Below are positions 1-7,771 of a stretch of DNA of 9,935 bases, piece after piece. Under the pieces are notes generated by a model. That model was not told where the DNA came from, did no database searches, and worked only from the letters and a program-made list of their open reading frames with translations. The position numbers were made by a program, and so were the translations under genes. The stretch is taken from assembly GCA_020859965.1 (NCBI GenBank), contig JAJBVF010000102.1, positions 1-9,935 on the forward strand. Direction: 5' to 3'. The stretch comes from Clostridiales bacterium. Its GTDB lineage: Bacteria > Bacillota > Clostridia > Lachnospirales > Lachnospiraceae. The first letter of the stretch is position 1, and each line of letters opens with the position of its first letter.

Positions 1-2219
1 GTATTTTACTGGAGCTGCACGCGAAAAAGGTGCTGGACAATCTGAGTATTCTGAATGCGCCGAAGTGCAAAGTAGTGCGGGATGGAAAGGAGAGTGTGAT
101 CCCTGCAGAAGAGCTTGTGCTGGATGATATTGTAGTATTCACCGCTGGAAATCAGATTCCGGCAGACGCGATTCTGGAAGACGGGGAGATTCTGGTCAAT
201 GAATCCCTGATCACCGGCGAGGCCGACCAGATACAGAAGAAAAAGGGCGACGTCCTTTTATCGGGCAGCTTTGTTGTGTCCGGTGAATGCCATGCGAAGC
301 TGGATAAGGTTGGTAAGGATTCTTACGTATCCCAGCTTTCACAGCAGGCTAAGGTCATGAATGATGCAGAGTCTTCTGAGATGATCCGCTCGCTGAACAG
401 ACTGGTGAAAATTGTCGGCGTTCTGATCATCCCGATCGGCATCATTTTGTTCAGCCAGCAGTATTTTATCAATGAATCCGGGACAAAAGACAGTGTTACT
501 GCGACGGTAGCTGCTATTATCGGTATGATTCCGGAAGGACTTTATCTGCTGGCAAATGTCGCTCTCGCGGCCAGCACGGCGCGGCTCGCGATGAAGAAGG
601 TACTTGTGCATGATATGAAATGCATTGAGACGCTGGCGCGTGCGGATGTCCTCTGCGTGGATAAAACGGGTACGATTACCGACAATACCATGACAGTCAA
701 GCGGATGGTACCGTTGCGCCCGTCTGAGACGCAGGATTCCGGGAATTGTTCAGAGAAAACATCTGACGAAGAGGACTCCGTGAAAAATACTGACACGGTT
801 TCAGAACCGGTCTTTTCCCCGGAGGAAGCTGCGGAGACAGAGCTTGCGATAGGAGATTTTGCTGCTGCGATGGCAGTGGACAATATCACTATGAAGGCAA
901 TCAAGGATTATTTCCGTAAGCGCACCGGTCAGCGTCCGGAGCAGGTATTTTCGTTCTCATCACAGTATAAATACAGCGGTGCTGTTTTTGCCGGCATAGG
1001 TTATGTGCTGGGTGCACCGGAGATCATCCTGCGTGATGAATATCAAAAATATGCTGCTTCTGTTGAACGATACAGCCATCAGGGCTTTCGGGTACTGGTA
1101 TTTGCCAGATGTCAGGGGACCCTCACCGGAGGTGCTCTGAATCTTCCGGTTGAGCCGCTTGGCATGATTCTTCTGGCGAACCCGATTCGTGAAAATGCAA
1201 AGGAGACTTTCTCTTATTTTGCGGAACAGGGTGTAGATATTAAAGTCATCTCCGGAGATAATCCCGTTACAGTTTCTGAGGTGGCGAAAGAAGCCGGAAT
1301 CAGCCATGCGGATCAATATGTAGACGCATCAGCAATCTATGAGGAAGATGAGCTGCGTGCCGCTGCCAGCCGATATACGGTTTTCGGTCGTGTGACACCG
1401 GAGCAGAAGCGCATTCTGGTGAGCGCTCTGAAAGACGCGGGACACACCGTAGCGATGACAGGCGATGGCGTCAATGATGTTCTTGCTTTAAAAGATGCAG
1501 ACTGCAGTATCGCAATGGCATCGGGCAGCGACGCGGCTTCCCAGGTTTCTCAGCTTGTGCTGCTTGAATCGGATTTTTCAAAGATGCCTTCGGTGGTGGC
1601 TGAAGGAAGGCGCGTAGTAAACAACATTGAGCGGACATCCAGCCTGTTTCTGGTAAAGAATATTTTTTCGCTGCTCATGTCTGTACTTTCAATTATATTT
1701 ACGGTCAATTATCCTCTGGAGCCGTCTCAGATCTCACTGATCAGCCTGTTTACGATCGGCGTGCCGGCATTTGTAATGTCTCTTGAGTGGAACACGGATC
1801 GTATCAAGGGACATTTCCTGAGCAATGTGCTGTTTAAAGCCCTCCCGGGAGGATTGACGGATTTTATTGTAGTCAGCGGTCTCTATTTGTTTTGCGTAGA
1901 GTTTGGTGTGGGTGAGACAGATGTGTCTACGGCCTGTACGATTATACTGGCAATCGTAGGACTGATGGTTTTGTATCAGATTGCCTCGCCGATGACAAAA
2001 TTTCACTGGCTGCTTTGGTTTGCGATGATGGCCGGACTTATTTACTGCGTAATTTTTATGCGTGCTATCTTCGGCATTACCAGCATTTCGAGAAAATGTC
2101 TGATGCTGCTTATCATTTTTGCAATCATTACAGAGCCGACCTTCCGCTATCTCAGCATTGGAATGAAAAAACTGTCGGACTTTTATCTGGAACGCAGGAC
2201 AAAAAAGAAAACAGCATAA
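1..2219 (+). CDS. P-type cation-transporting ATPase, CtpE-like, 5' end missing
   Basis: Membrane pump that uses ATP and an aspartyl-phosphate intermediate to move a cation. The frame is open to the left edge (first full codon at 3), so the true start, the first two membrane segments and part of the actuator domain lie outside. Visible in order: the actuator TGEA motif (about 213-224), two hydrophobic segments with the PEGL motif (about 400-570), the phosphorylation site DKTGT with its Asp at 660, a small nucleotide-binding domain with GAPE near 1012, SGDNP near 1252, the hinge GDGVND at 1461, then about six hydrophobic segments (about 1640-2190). The IPEGLYLL wording and TGEAD resemble the CtpE/YoaB-type branch, where calcium or magnesium has been proposed; the ion cannot be read from sequence. 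An acidic Ser/Thr-rich linker sits at about 718-840. It ends 168 nt before pyrH and is probably a separate transcription unit. Confidence 0.93.
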   Translation, partial: ILLELHAKKVLDNLSILNAPKCKVVRDGKESVIPAEELVLDDIVVFTAGNQIPADAILEDGEILVNESLITGEADQIQKKKGDVLLSGSFVVSGECHAKLDKVGKDSYVSQLSQQAKVMNDAESSEMIRSLNRLVKIVGVLIIPIGIILFSQQYFINESGTKDSVTATVAAIIGMIPEGLYLLANVALAASTARLAMKKVLVHDMKCIETLARADVLCVDKTGTITDNTMTVKRMVPLRPSETQDSGNCSEKTSDEEDSVKNTDTVSEPVFSPEEAAETELAIGDFAAAMAVDNITMKAIKDYFRKRTGQRPEQVFSFSSQYKYSGAVFAGIGYVLGAPEIILRDEYQKYAASVERYSHQGFRVLVFARCQGTLTGGALNLPVEPLGMILLANPIRENAKETFSYFAEQGVDIKVISGDNPVTVSEVAKEAGISHADQYVDASAIYEEDELRAAASRYTVFGRVTPEQKRILVSALKDAGHTVAMTGDGVNDVLALKDADCSIAMASGSDAASQVSQLVLLESDFSKMPSVVAEGRRVVNNIERTSSLFLVKNIFSLLMSVLSIIFTVNYPLEPSQISLISLFTIGVPAFVMSLEWNTDRIKGHFLSNVLFKALPGGLTDFIVVSGLYLFCVEFGVGETDVSTACTIILAIVGLMVLYQIASPMTKFHWLLWFAMMAGLIYCVIFMRAIFGITSISRKCLMLLIIFAIITEPTFRYLSIGMKKLSDFYLERRTKKKTA

Positions 2220-2227
2220 AAATATAG

Positions 2228-2255
2228 TGGATTTTGTGCCTTTTTATGATATAAT
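2228..2255 (+). promoter_or_regulatory. Extended -10 promoter for pyrH-frr
   Basis: A perfect TATAAT lies at 2250-2255, preceded by TGA at 2247-2249, which makes an extended -10 element. The -35 is poor (TGGATT at 2228-2233, 16-bp spacer), as is tolerated by extended -10 promoters. Transcription would start near 2262 and give a leader of about 126 nt before the pyrH ATG. Its place just after the ATPase stop suggests that pyrH starts a new transcription unit. Confidence 0.68.
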
Positions 2256-2387
2256 GCCTTATAGATGCGCAGGGCAATGCCGGAAAATTTTGCGGCGGAT
2301 GTCGCATGTTATCCGCGGTGCCTTCGCAGACGGGCAGGGGCAAAGCAGCGCCGGCTCGATCATGCAATTGAGAAAAGGAGAGGCGCA

Positions 2388-3083
2388 ATGAAAAGGGTTC
2401 TTTTGAAGTTGAGCGGAGAAGCTTTGGCTGGCGAAAAAAAGACCGGTTTTGACGAGCCGACTGTCACGAAGGTAGCCATGCAGGTGAAGTCACTGGTAGA
2501 TGATGGCATGGAGATCGGAATTGTGATTGGGGGCGGCAATTTCTGGAGAGGACGCTCCAGTGAGAAGATCGACCGCACGAAGGCAGATCAGATCGGGATG
2601 CTTGCCACAGTGATGAATTGCATTTATGTTTCAGAGATTTTCCGTTCTGTTGGTTTGAAAACAGCAGTGATGACGCCGTTTGCCTGCGGAGCGTTCACAG
2701 AGCTGTTTAGCAAAGACCGCGTAAATGAGTATTTTGCTGACCATGCAGTTGTCTTTTTTGCAGGTGGGACCGGGCATCCTTATTTTTCAACGGATACTGC
2801 GACTGTGCTCCGGGCGATTGAGATAGAGGCGGAGATGATTCTTCTGGCGAAATCGGTCGATGGTGTGTACGACAGCGATCCGAAAGACAATCCGGAAGCA
2901 AAGAAGTACAGTGAGATCTCAATACAGGAGGTCATTGAAAGGAAACTCGGAGTTGTAGATATGACTGCATCGATCCTGTGCATGGAGAACCGTATGCCGA
3001 TGATGGTATTCGGACTGAACCAGGAAGACAGCATCGTTCATACGGTAAATGGGACGCTTGACGGGACACGAGTGACGGCTTGA
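2388..3083 (+). CDS. pyrH: UMP kinase (uridylate kinase)
   Basis: Cytoplasmic enzyme that phosphorylates UMP to UDP with ATP, feeding RNA, DNA and nucleotide-sugar synthesis. The 231-residue product belongs to the amino-acid kinase family: N-terminal KLSGEAL (residues 7-13), IGGGNFWRG (47-55), DQIGMLATVMN (68-77), GTGHPYFSTD (127-136) and DGVYDSDP (158-165). Bacterial UMP kinases are usually about 235-245 residues. The start at 2388 is chosen because AAAAGGAG (2373-2380) sits 7 nt upstream and MKRVLLKLSGEAL is the normal family N-terminus; the frame is open upstream to 2265, but that part has no ribosome site and no family match. The rpsB-tsf genes that often precede pyrH in Firmicutes are absent. 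frr follows after 59 nt with no visible terminator, so the two are probably co-transcribed. In characterised bacterial enzymes UTP inhibits and GTP often activates. Confidence 0.97.
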   Translation: MKRVLLKLSGEALAGEKKTGFDEPTVTKVAMQVKSLVDDGMEIGIVIGGGNFWRGRSSEKIDRTKADQIGMLATVMNCIYVSEIFRSVGLKTAVMTPFACGAFTELFSKDRVNEYFADHAVVFFAGGTGHPYFSTDTATVLRAIEIEAEMILLAKSVDGVYDSDPKDNPEAKKYSEISIQEVIERKLGVVDMTASILCMENRMPMMVFGLNQEDSIVHTVNGTLDGTRVTA

Positions 3084-3142
3084 TTTGTTCGAATATCATG
3101 ATAATGCAGGGGATGCATTGAAGCAAAAAAGGAGATGATAGC

Positions 3143-3694
3143 ATGGATGAGAGAATTAAAACATATGACCAGAAAATGACAAAGACATACAACAACCTGC
3201 TGGAAGAGTTTGGTACGATCCGCGCGGGCCGCGCGAATCCCAATGTGCTCAGCAAGATCCGCGTTGATTATTACGGAACTCCGACACCGCTGCAGCAGGT
3301 AGGCAATATTACGGTCCCGGAACCAAGAATCCTGCAGATTCAGCCGTGGGAGGCATCCATGGTGAAGCCGATCATTAAGGCAATCCAGACATCAGATCTG
3401 GGTATTAATCCGACCAATGATGGACGCATCATTCGTCTGATCTTTCCGGAACTGACAGAAGAGCGTCGTAAGGATCTCGTGAAGGATATTAAGAAAAAGG
3501 GAGAAGCCGGCAAGGTTGCCGTCCGCAATATTCGCCGTGACGCGAATGATTATCTGAAAAAGCTCGGCAAGGGGGACGTCTCTGAGGATGAGATCAAGGA
3601 TCTGGAAAATGAGATTCAAAAGCTTACCGACAAGTATATCAAAGATATTGACAAAGCTGTAGAAGAGAAATCCAAAGAGATACTTACTGTATAA
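3143..3694 (+). CDS. frr: Ribosome recycling factor
   Basis: Acts with EF-G in the cytoplasm to split the post-termination ribosome so its subunits can be reused. The 183 residues match the normal family length. Family hallmarks are RAGRANP (27-33), the beta domain with YYGTPTPL (43-50) and PEPRILQIQPWE (59-70), FPELTEERRK (101-110), and VRNIRRDAND (127-136) leading into the long C-terminal helix. The ATG at 3143 follows AAAAAAGGAG (3125-3134) by 8 nt. Codon choice over the RAGRA motif makes a GC-rich near-palindrome at 3221-3235, which I read as incidental. The gene follows pyrH closely and is followed by a terminator-like hairpin. Confidence 0.98.
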   Translation: MDERIKTYDQKMTKTYNNLLEEFGTIRAGRANPNVLSKIRVDYYGTPTPLQQVGNITVPEPRILQIQPWEASMVKPIIKAIQTSDLGINPTNDGRIIRLIFPELTEERRKDLVKDIKKKGEAGKVAVRNIRRDANDYLKKLGKGDVSEDEIKDLENEIQKLTDKYIKDIDKAVEEKSKEILTV

Positions 3695-3710
3695 GGCAGG
3701 GTTGTAAATG

Positions 3711-3747
3711 AGAGGTGGGGAGTAAAGACGCTCGCCACCTTCTTTTT
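3711..3747 (+). terminator. Intrinsic terminator or attenuator after frr
   Basis: The arms AGGTGG (3713-3718) and CCACCT (3735-3740) pair; after one G-G mismatch, GAG (3720-3722) pairs with CTC (3731-3733) around an 8-nt loop. The run TTCTTTTT (3740-3747) follows directly. It starts 17 nt after the frr stop. The interrupted stem suggests partial termination, so some readthrough into uppS is plausible. Confidence 0.7.
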
Positions 3748-3828
3748 CGAAAGCATGGAATACTGAGATTTTTACAGCTATATCGGAATATTGCCTTTTA
3801 TATAGGCATAATTTTGGGGAGATAAGTT

Positions 3829-4524
3829 ATGGTGATTCCACAGCATGTAGCGATTATTTTGGATGGGAATGGCCGGTGGGCCAAAAGTAAAGGGATGCCG
3901 CGCAGCTATGGTCACGCAAAGGGAGCGCAGAACCTTGAGGTGATCTGTGAGGATGCGTGGAATATGGGTATCAAATATCTTACCGTATACCTGTTTTCAA
4001 CGGAAAACTGGAAACGGTCGCCGGATGAAGTAGATTCCCTGATGCGGCTGTTTCGCCGTTATACAAAAACCTGCATCAAGACAGCGCGGGACAACAACAT
4101 GAAAGTACGCGTCCTTGGTGATCCGACTGCTCTGGCGGAGGATTTACAGAAAAGTCTGGCCGATCTTGTTGAGTCTTCGAAAGACAATACCGGGTTGAAT
4201 TTTCAGATAGCGCTCAATTATGGGAGCCGGGATGAGATTGTCCGTGCTATCCGCCGCCTTGCGACGGATTGTGTAGATGGAAAGCTTTCCATCCAGGATA
4301 TTACAGAAGAATGCTTTTCCGGATATCTCGATACGGCAGGTGTTCCGGATCCGGATCTGCTGATCCGTACCAGCGGAGAACTGCGGCTTTCCAATTACCT
4401 GATGTGGCAGCTTGCCTATACGGAGTTTTATTTTACCGAGGTGCCATGGCCGGATTTTACCAAAGAAGAGTTACAGAAAGCGATAGAGAAGTACAACAGC
4501 CGCAACCGCAGATACGGGGCATAA
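3829..4524 (+). CDS. uppS: Isoprenyl transferase (undecaprenyl diphosphate synthase)
   Basis: cis-Prenyltransferase that extends farnesyl diphosphate with isopentenyl diphosphate to make the C55 lipid carrier of peptidoglycan and other wall polymers. The 231 residues carry the family signatures: HVAIILDGNGRWAK (6-19) with catalytic Asp12, YLFSTENW (54-61), GDP (97-99), DPDLLIRTSGE (174-184) and RLSNYLMWQ (186-194). Length is slightly short but within range for Gram-positive enzymes. The ATG follows GGGGAGA (3816-3822) by 6 nt. The 134-nt gap upstream contains the frr terminator and a small TGCCT/AGGCA inverted repeat (3792-3808) overlapping a possible -10 CATAAT (3807-3812) with no good -35, so a separate promoter is possible but not shown. 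cdsA follows 57 nt later. Confidence 0.96.
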   Translation: MVIPQHVAIILDGNGRWAKSKGMPRSYGHAKGAQNLEVICEDAWNMGIKYLTVYLFSTENWKRSPDEVDSLMRLFRRYTKTCIKTARDNNMKVRVLGDPTALAEDLQKSLADLVESSKDNTGLNFQIALNYGSRDEIVRAIRRLATDCVDGKLSIQDITEECFSGYLDTAGVPDPDLLIRTSGELRLSNYLMWQLAYTEFYFTEVPWPDFTKEELQKAIEKYNSRNRRYGA

Positions 4525-4581
4525 CGCGGCTCCGGCGTTTTGCCGCTTAAATCATTTGATCATAGAAAGGAAGCGTATCTT

Positions 4582-5403
4582 ATGTTTCGTACCAGATTGA
4601 TCAGTGGAATCATACTTGTGATCGCAGCCCTTGTGCTGATTCTGACCGGAGGACCGGTGCTTGCCGCCGCATTGTTTGTGATTTCTCTGATTGGCATGCA
4701 TGAGCTGTACAGAGCCTTGAAGATTGAGGATTCGGGCATGTCGCCGCTTGCCATGATTGGTTACCTTGGATGTGTGATTTATTATCTGCTGGTATTTCTG
4801 AATCAGACTGCATATACTATGACAGTGGTGCTTGCGGTTCTGATCCTTCTCATGGCTGTCTATGTATTTTCTTATCCCCGTTTTCATACGGAGCAGGTGA
4901 CCGGAGTGTTTTTCGGGTTCATTTATGTGGCAGTGATGCTTTCCTGTATTTATGGCCTTCGCTCGATGGAAAACGGAATGTTCCTTGTGTGGCTGATCTT
5001 CCTGGCGTCCTGGGGAAGTGATACCTGCGCTTACTGTGTCGGGATGCTGATTGGGAAACATAAGATGACGCCGAAGCTCAGTCCGAAGAAAACGGTGGAA
5101 GGCGCGATCGGGGGTGTAGCCGGTGCGGCAATTCTCGGTGCCATCTATGCCTGTGCGATATCCGGCCATTTTGACAGCGGCGTGAACCATGCTGTGTCTT
5201 TTGCATTGATCTGCGCGATTGGCGCTCTGATCTCCATGGTAGGCGACCTGGCTGCGTCTGCGATCAAGCGGGATCATGAGATTAAGGATTACGGAAAGCT
5301 GATTCCAGGGCATGGAGGTATTCTTGACCGGTTTGACAGTGTGATATTTGTAGCACCGGTCATCTATTATCTTGCCCAGGTGATGACAGGAACGTTTTGT
5401 TGA
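4582..5403 (+). CDS. cdsA: Phosphatidate cytidylyltransferase (CDP-diglyceride synthase)
   Basis: Integral membrane enzyme that converts phosphatidic acid and CTP to CDP-diacylglycerol, the branch point for bacterial phospholipids. The 273-residue product is hydrophobic throughout, with several membrane segments beginning at LISGIILVIAALVLIL. The full C-terminal family signature is present at residues 226-252: SAIKRDHEIKDYGK followed by IPGHGGILDRFD, including the K-D and D-R-x-D residues that bind metal and nucleotide. A second conserved stretch, LSPKKTVEGAIGG, lies upstream of it. The ATG at 4582 is preferred because AAAGGAAG (4565-4572) precedes it and MFRTRLISG is a typical N-terminus; the frame extends to a TTG at 4540 without a ribosome site. 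It stands between uppS and dxr as in many Firmicutes and is probably co-transcribed with both. Confidence 0.96.
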   Translation: MFRTRLISGIILVIAALVLILTGGPVLAAALFVISLIGMHELYRALKIEDSGMSPLAMIGYLGCVIYYLLVFLNQTAYTMTVVLAVLILLMAVYVFSYPRFHTEQVTGVFFGFIYVAVMLSCIYGLRSMENGMFLVWLIFLASWGSDTCAYCVGMLIGKHKMTPKLSPKKTVEGAIGGVAGAAILGAIYACAISGHFDSGVNHAVSFALICAIGALISMVGDLAASAIKRDHEIKDYGKLIPGHGGILDRFDSVIFVAPVIYYLAQVMTGTFC

Positions 5404-5456
5404 TAAGTGGCCTGAAAACTGGCATGGAAGTTTCAATACGGAAGGAACAGACTTAT

Positions 5457-6608
5457 ATGAAGACGATAGCGATACTTGGTTCGACTGGGTCGATCGGTAC
5501 GCAGACGCTGGAGGTAGTCCGCAGGAATGGTGATATTCGCGTGGCTGCCATCAGCGCAGGGAAAAACATCCGTCTGCTGGAAGAGCAGATCCGGGAATTT
5601 CATCCCCGGCTTGCCTGTGTATGGGGCGAAGAGGATGCAGCTGTGCTGCGCACAAAGGTAGCGGATCTGCCGGTAAAAATCTTAAGTGGAATGGACGGCC
5701 TGACAGAGGTTGCCGTTTGCGGCGAAACCGATATTCTGGTGACTGCGATCGTCGGGATGATTGGTATCATACCGACCATCGAGGCAATTAAGGCGGGAAA
5801 AGATATTGCGCTGGCGAATAAAGAGACCCTGGTGACAGCCGGGCACCTGATCATGCCGCTTGCCAGGGAACATGGTGTGAGAATACTGCCTGTGGACAGT
5901 GAACACAGTGCAATCTTCCAGTGCTTAAATGGAGAAAATGGGCGCGATGATCGGCCTGTAGACAAAATACTTCTGACCGCGTCAGGTGGTCCTTTTCGTG
6001 GACGCAATTATGATGAACTCAGAGAGGTACGAGTGGAGGACGCTCTAAAACATCCGAACTGGGCTATGGGGCAGAAGATTACGATCGATTCGGCGTCTAT
6101 GGTAAATAAGGGACTTGAAGTGATGGAAGCACGCTGGCTGTTTGATGTCTCTCTGGATCAGATCCAGGTAGTTGTACAGCCACAGAGCATCATTCATTCG
6201 ATGGTACAGTATGCGGATGGTGCAGTGATCGCTCAGCTTGGCACACCGGATATGAAGCTGCCAATTCAATTTGCGCTGTACTACCCGGAGCGACGATATT
6301 TGCCGGGGGAACGTCTGGATTTTGCGAAGATCAGCAGCATTACCTTTGAAAATCCGGATATGGATACGTTTCTGGGATTGCGCTATGCGTTTGAAGCGGC
6401 ACATATGGGAGGTTCTATGCCGACCGTTTTCAATGCCGCGAATGAACGGGCGGTCAGCAAATTCCTGCACCGCCAGATCGGTTTTACTGATATTTATGAC
6501 ATTATTCACTACTGTATGGATCATCACCGTGTGATCGCAGATCCGGATGTCGCGCAGATTCTTGATACGGAGCAGAGCGTGTATGAAATGATCGAAGGCA
6601 GGTGGTAA
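5457..6608 (+). CDS. dxr: 1-deoxy-D-xylulose 5-phosphate reductoisomerase
   Basis: Cytoplasmic enzyme of the MEP isoprenoid pathway; it rearranges and reduces DXP to MEP with NADPH and a divalent metal and is the known target of fosmidomycin. The 383 residues fit the family. Visible are the nucleotide-binding GSTGSIG (8-14), ALANKETLV (118-126), metal ligands in PVDSEH (Asp148, Glu150), TASGGPF (174-180), HPNWAMGQKITIDSASM (199-215) and NKGLE with Glu221 as the third metal ligand, then HMGGSMPTVFNAANE (316-330). The ATG at 5457 is chosen over the upstream frame (open to a TTG at 5397, overlapping the cdsA end) because GGAAGGA (5440-5446) precedes it and the Rossmann strand begins at residue 3. 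It follows cdsA by 53 nt and ends 1 nt before rseP. Its product is upstream of the substrates of UppS, two genes away. Confidence 0.98.
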   Translation: MKTIAILGSTGSIGTQTLEVVRRNGDIRVAAISAGKNIRLLEEQIREFHPRLACVWGEEDAAVLRTKVADLPVKILSGMDGLTEVAVCGETDILVTAIVGMIGIIPTIEAIKAGKDIALANKETLVTAGHLIMPLAREHGVRILPVDSEHSAIFQCLNGENGRDDRPVDKILLTASGGPFRGRNYDELREVRVEDALKHPNWAMGQKITIDSASMVNKGLEVMEARWLFDVSLDQIQVVVQPQSIIHSMVQYADGAVIAQLGTPDMKLPIQFALYYPERRYLPGERLDFAKISSITFENPDMDTFLGLRYAFEAAHMGGSMPTVFNAANERAVSKFLHRQIGFTDIYDIIHYCMDHHRVIADPDVAQILDTEQSVYEMIEGRW

Positions 6609-6609
6609 A

Positions 6610-7644
6610 TTGAGTATTCTGATTGCGCTGATCGTATTCAGCCTGATTATCCTTTTTCACGAACTGGGGCATTTTCTGCTTGCGAAGCTGAACGGGATCA
6701 CAGTTCTTGAGTTTTCTCTCGGTATGGGGCCAAGGCTTCTGAGCCATCAGAAAGATGGAGGTACCCGATATTCGCTGAAACTGCTTCCATTTGGCGGTTC
6801 CTGCATGATGCTTGGCGAGGATGGCGAAGATGACGGCGAAGAAGGTTCCTTTCAAAGTAAATCCGTCTGGGCGCGCATTTCCGTGGTTGCAGCCGGCCCG
6901 GTTTTTAATTTTATTCTGGCGTTTTTCCTTTCCCTCTTTATCGTGGGGGCGATTGGCTATGACCCGCCTGTGGTTCTCGGAGTGACCGAGGGATATCCCG
7001 CGCAGGAAGCCGGGCTGCAGGAAGGCGATCTGATTACGAGAATGAATGGAAAGCGTATCCGGCTGTACCGGCAATTTTCCAATTATGCCTATTTTCATTC
7101 GGGTGAGACGATTGTGTTCGAGTATGTACGTGACGGAGAAACTTATACCATTTCCATTACCCCTACACTGACGGAGGATGGCTACAAATACGGAATCTCC
7201 GGAAGTACAAATTATCGCTATAAGACAAATGTGCCGGAAACTTTGTATTATAGCGCCTATGAGGTATATTACTGGATTGACACTACCCTGCAGAGCCTGA
7301 ATCTTCTGATACATGGCGGCGTGACATTGAATGATATGTCCGGGCCGGTTGGTGTCGTAGATACGATATCTGAAACTTATCAGGAAAGCAAATCGGATGG
7401 CATTTATTATGTATGGCTGAATATGCTGAATATTGCTATCCTGCTGACAGCAAACCTTGGCGTTATGAACCTTCTTCCGATTCCCGCACTCGACGGAGGA
7501 CGACTGGTTTTCCTTTTTCTGGAAGCGATCCGCGGCAAACGCATATCCCCGGATCTGGAAGCGAAGATTCATTTTGCCGGTCTGATGGCTCTGATGGTGC
7601 TCATGGTCGTAGTTATGATTAACGATGTCGGGAAACTGATTTGA
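6610..7644 (+). CDS. rseP: RIP metalloprotease RseP/RasP (site-2 protease) with TTG start
   Basis: Zinc protease buried in the cytoplasmic membrane that cleaves transmembrane substrates, typically anti-sigma factors already cut by another protease and remnant signal peptides. The 344 residues show HELGH (17-21) in the first membrane segment, the AAGPVFNFILAF segment (94-105), one PDZ domain (about 118-186) with GYPAQEAGLQEGD, then MSGPVGVV (243-250) and NLLPIPALDGG (287-297) supplying the third zinc ligand Asp295. An acidic stretch GEDGEDDGEEG (69-79) lies in the cytoplasmic loop. The start is TTG, 1 nt after the dxr stop, with AGGTGG (6600-6605) in front; the next ATG would remove the HELGH motif, so TTG is well supported. 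The arrangement implies translation coupled to dxr. A terminator follows 4 nt after the stop. The native substrate cannot be read from this window. Confidence 0.96.
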   Translation: MSILIALIVFSLIILFHELGHFLLAKLNGITVLEFSLGMGPRLLSHQKDGGTRYSLKLLPFGGSCMMLGEDGEDDGEEGSFQSKSVWARISVVAAGPVFNFILAFFLSLFIVGAIGYDPPVVLGVTEGYPAQEAGLQEGDLITRMNGKRIRLYRQFSNYAYFHSGETIVFEYVRDGETYTISITPTLTEDGYKYGISGSTNYRYKTNVPETLYYSAYEVYYWIDTTLQSLNLLIHGGVTLNDMSGPVGVVDTISETYQESKSDGIYYVWLNMLNIAILLTANLGVMNLLPIPALDGGRLVFLFLEAIRGKRISPDLEAKIHFAGLMALMVLMVVVMINDVGKLI

Positions 7645-7648
7645 TGAT

Positions 7649-7683
7649 AAAACCATTCTGGACTGTTCCGGAGTGGTTTTTAT
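7649..7683 (+). terminator. Strong intrinsic terminator after rseP
   Basis: A 14-bp stem with two G-T wobbles pairs 7649-7662 with 7667-7680 around the tetraloop CTGT (7663-7666). The outer arms are AAAACCA and TGGTTTT, and TTTTT (7677-7681) forms the 3' tract. It begins 4 nt after the rseP TGA and closes the uppS-rseP unit. The A-run at its 5' end means it could also act on the opposite strand. Confidence 0.88.
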
Positions 7684-7731
7684 AATGTGTATGGCTGCGA
7701 GTGGTATTTTTCGGCAGAAGACGAACGCAGC

Positions 7732-7771
7732 CCGCGCGGGCGGGTCGGAGCCGACAAGCCGCCTCCGACTC
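7732..7771. repeat. GC-rich nested inverted repeats in the rseP-recA gap
   Basis: A GC-rich patch in an otherwise AT-rich gap contains the near-continuous self-complementary stretch at 7731-7740 (CCCGCGCGGG), a 7-bp inverted repeat GTCGGAG (7744-7750) and CTCCGAC (7763-7769), and a competing fold in which GGCGG (7739-7743) pairs with CCGCC (7759-7763) over GTCG/CGAC (7744-7747 with 7752-7755). It lies between the rseP terminator and the first recA promoter, so it would be transcribed only by readthrough. I see no coding potential in it. It could be a dispersed intergenic repeat or a structured RNA remnant. Between it and the flanking elements (7684-7730 and 7772-7840) I see nothing I can name. 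Confidence 0.5.

Noticed and set aside
2265..2387. N-terminal extension of pyrH by 41 codons
   Set aside because: No ribosome site, almost on top of the predicted transcription start, and no family match; the AAAAGGAG before 2388 fixes the start.
3221..3235. GC-rich palindrome CGCGCGG-G-CCGCGCG in frr
   Set aside because: It encodes the conserved RAGRA motif and is explained by Arg/Gly/Ala codons; no separate role needed.
4540..4581. Upstream TTG start for cdsA
   Set aside because: No ribosome site; AAAGGAAG precedes the ATG at 4582, which gives a typical CdsA N-terminus.
4552..5436. Long open frame on the - strand opposite cdsA
   Set aside because: His- and Arg-rich, low-complexity translation opposite a membrane protein gene; an antisense shadow.
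5397..5456. Upstream TTG start for dxr, overlapping the cdsA end
   Set aside because: The reductoisomerase fold begins at the ATG at 5457, which has its own GGAAGGA; the extension has no family match.
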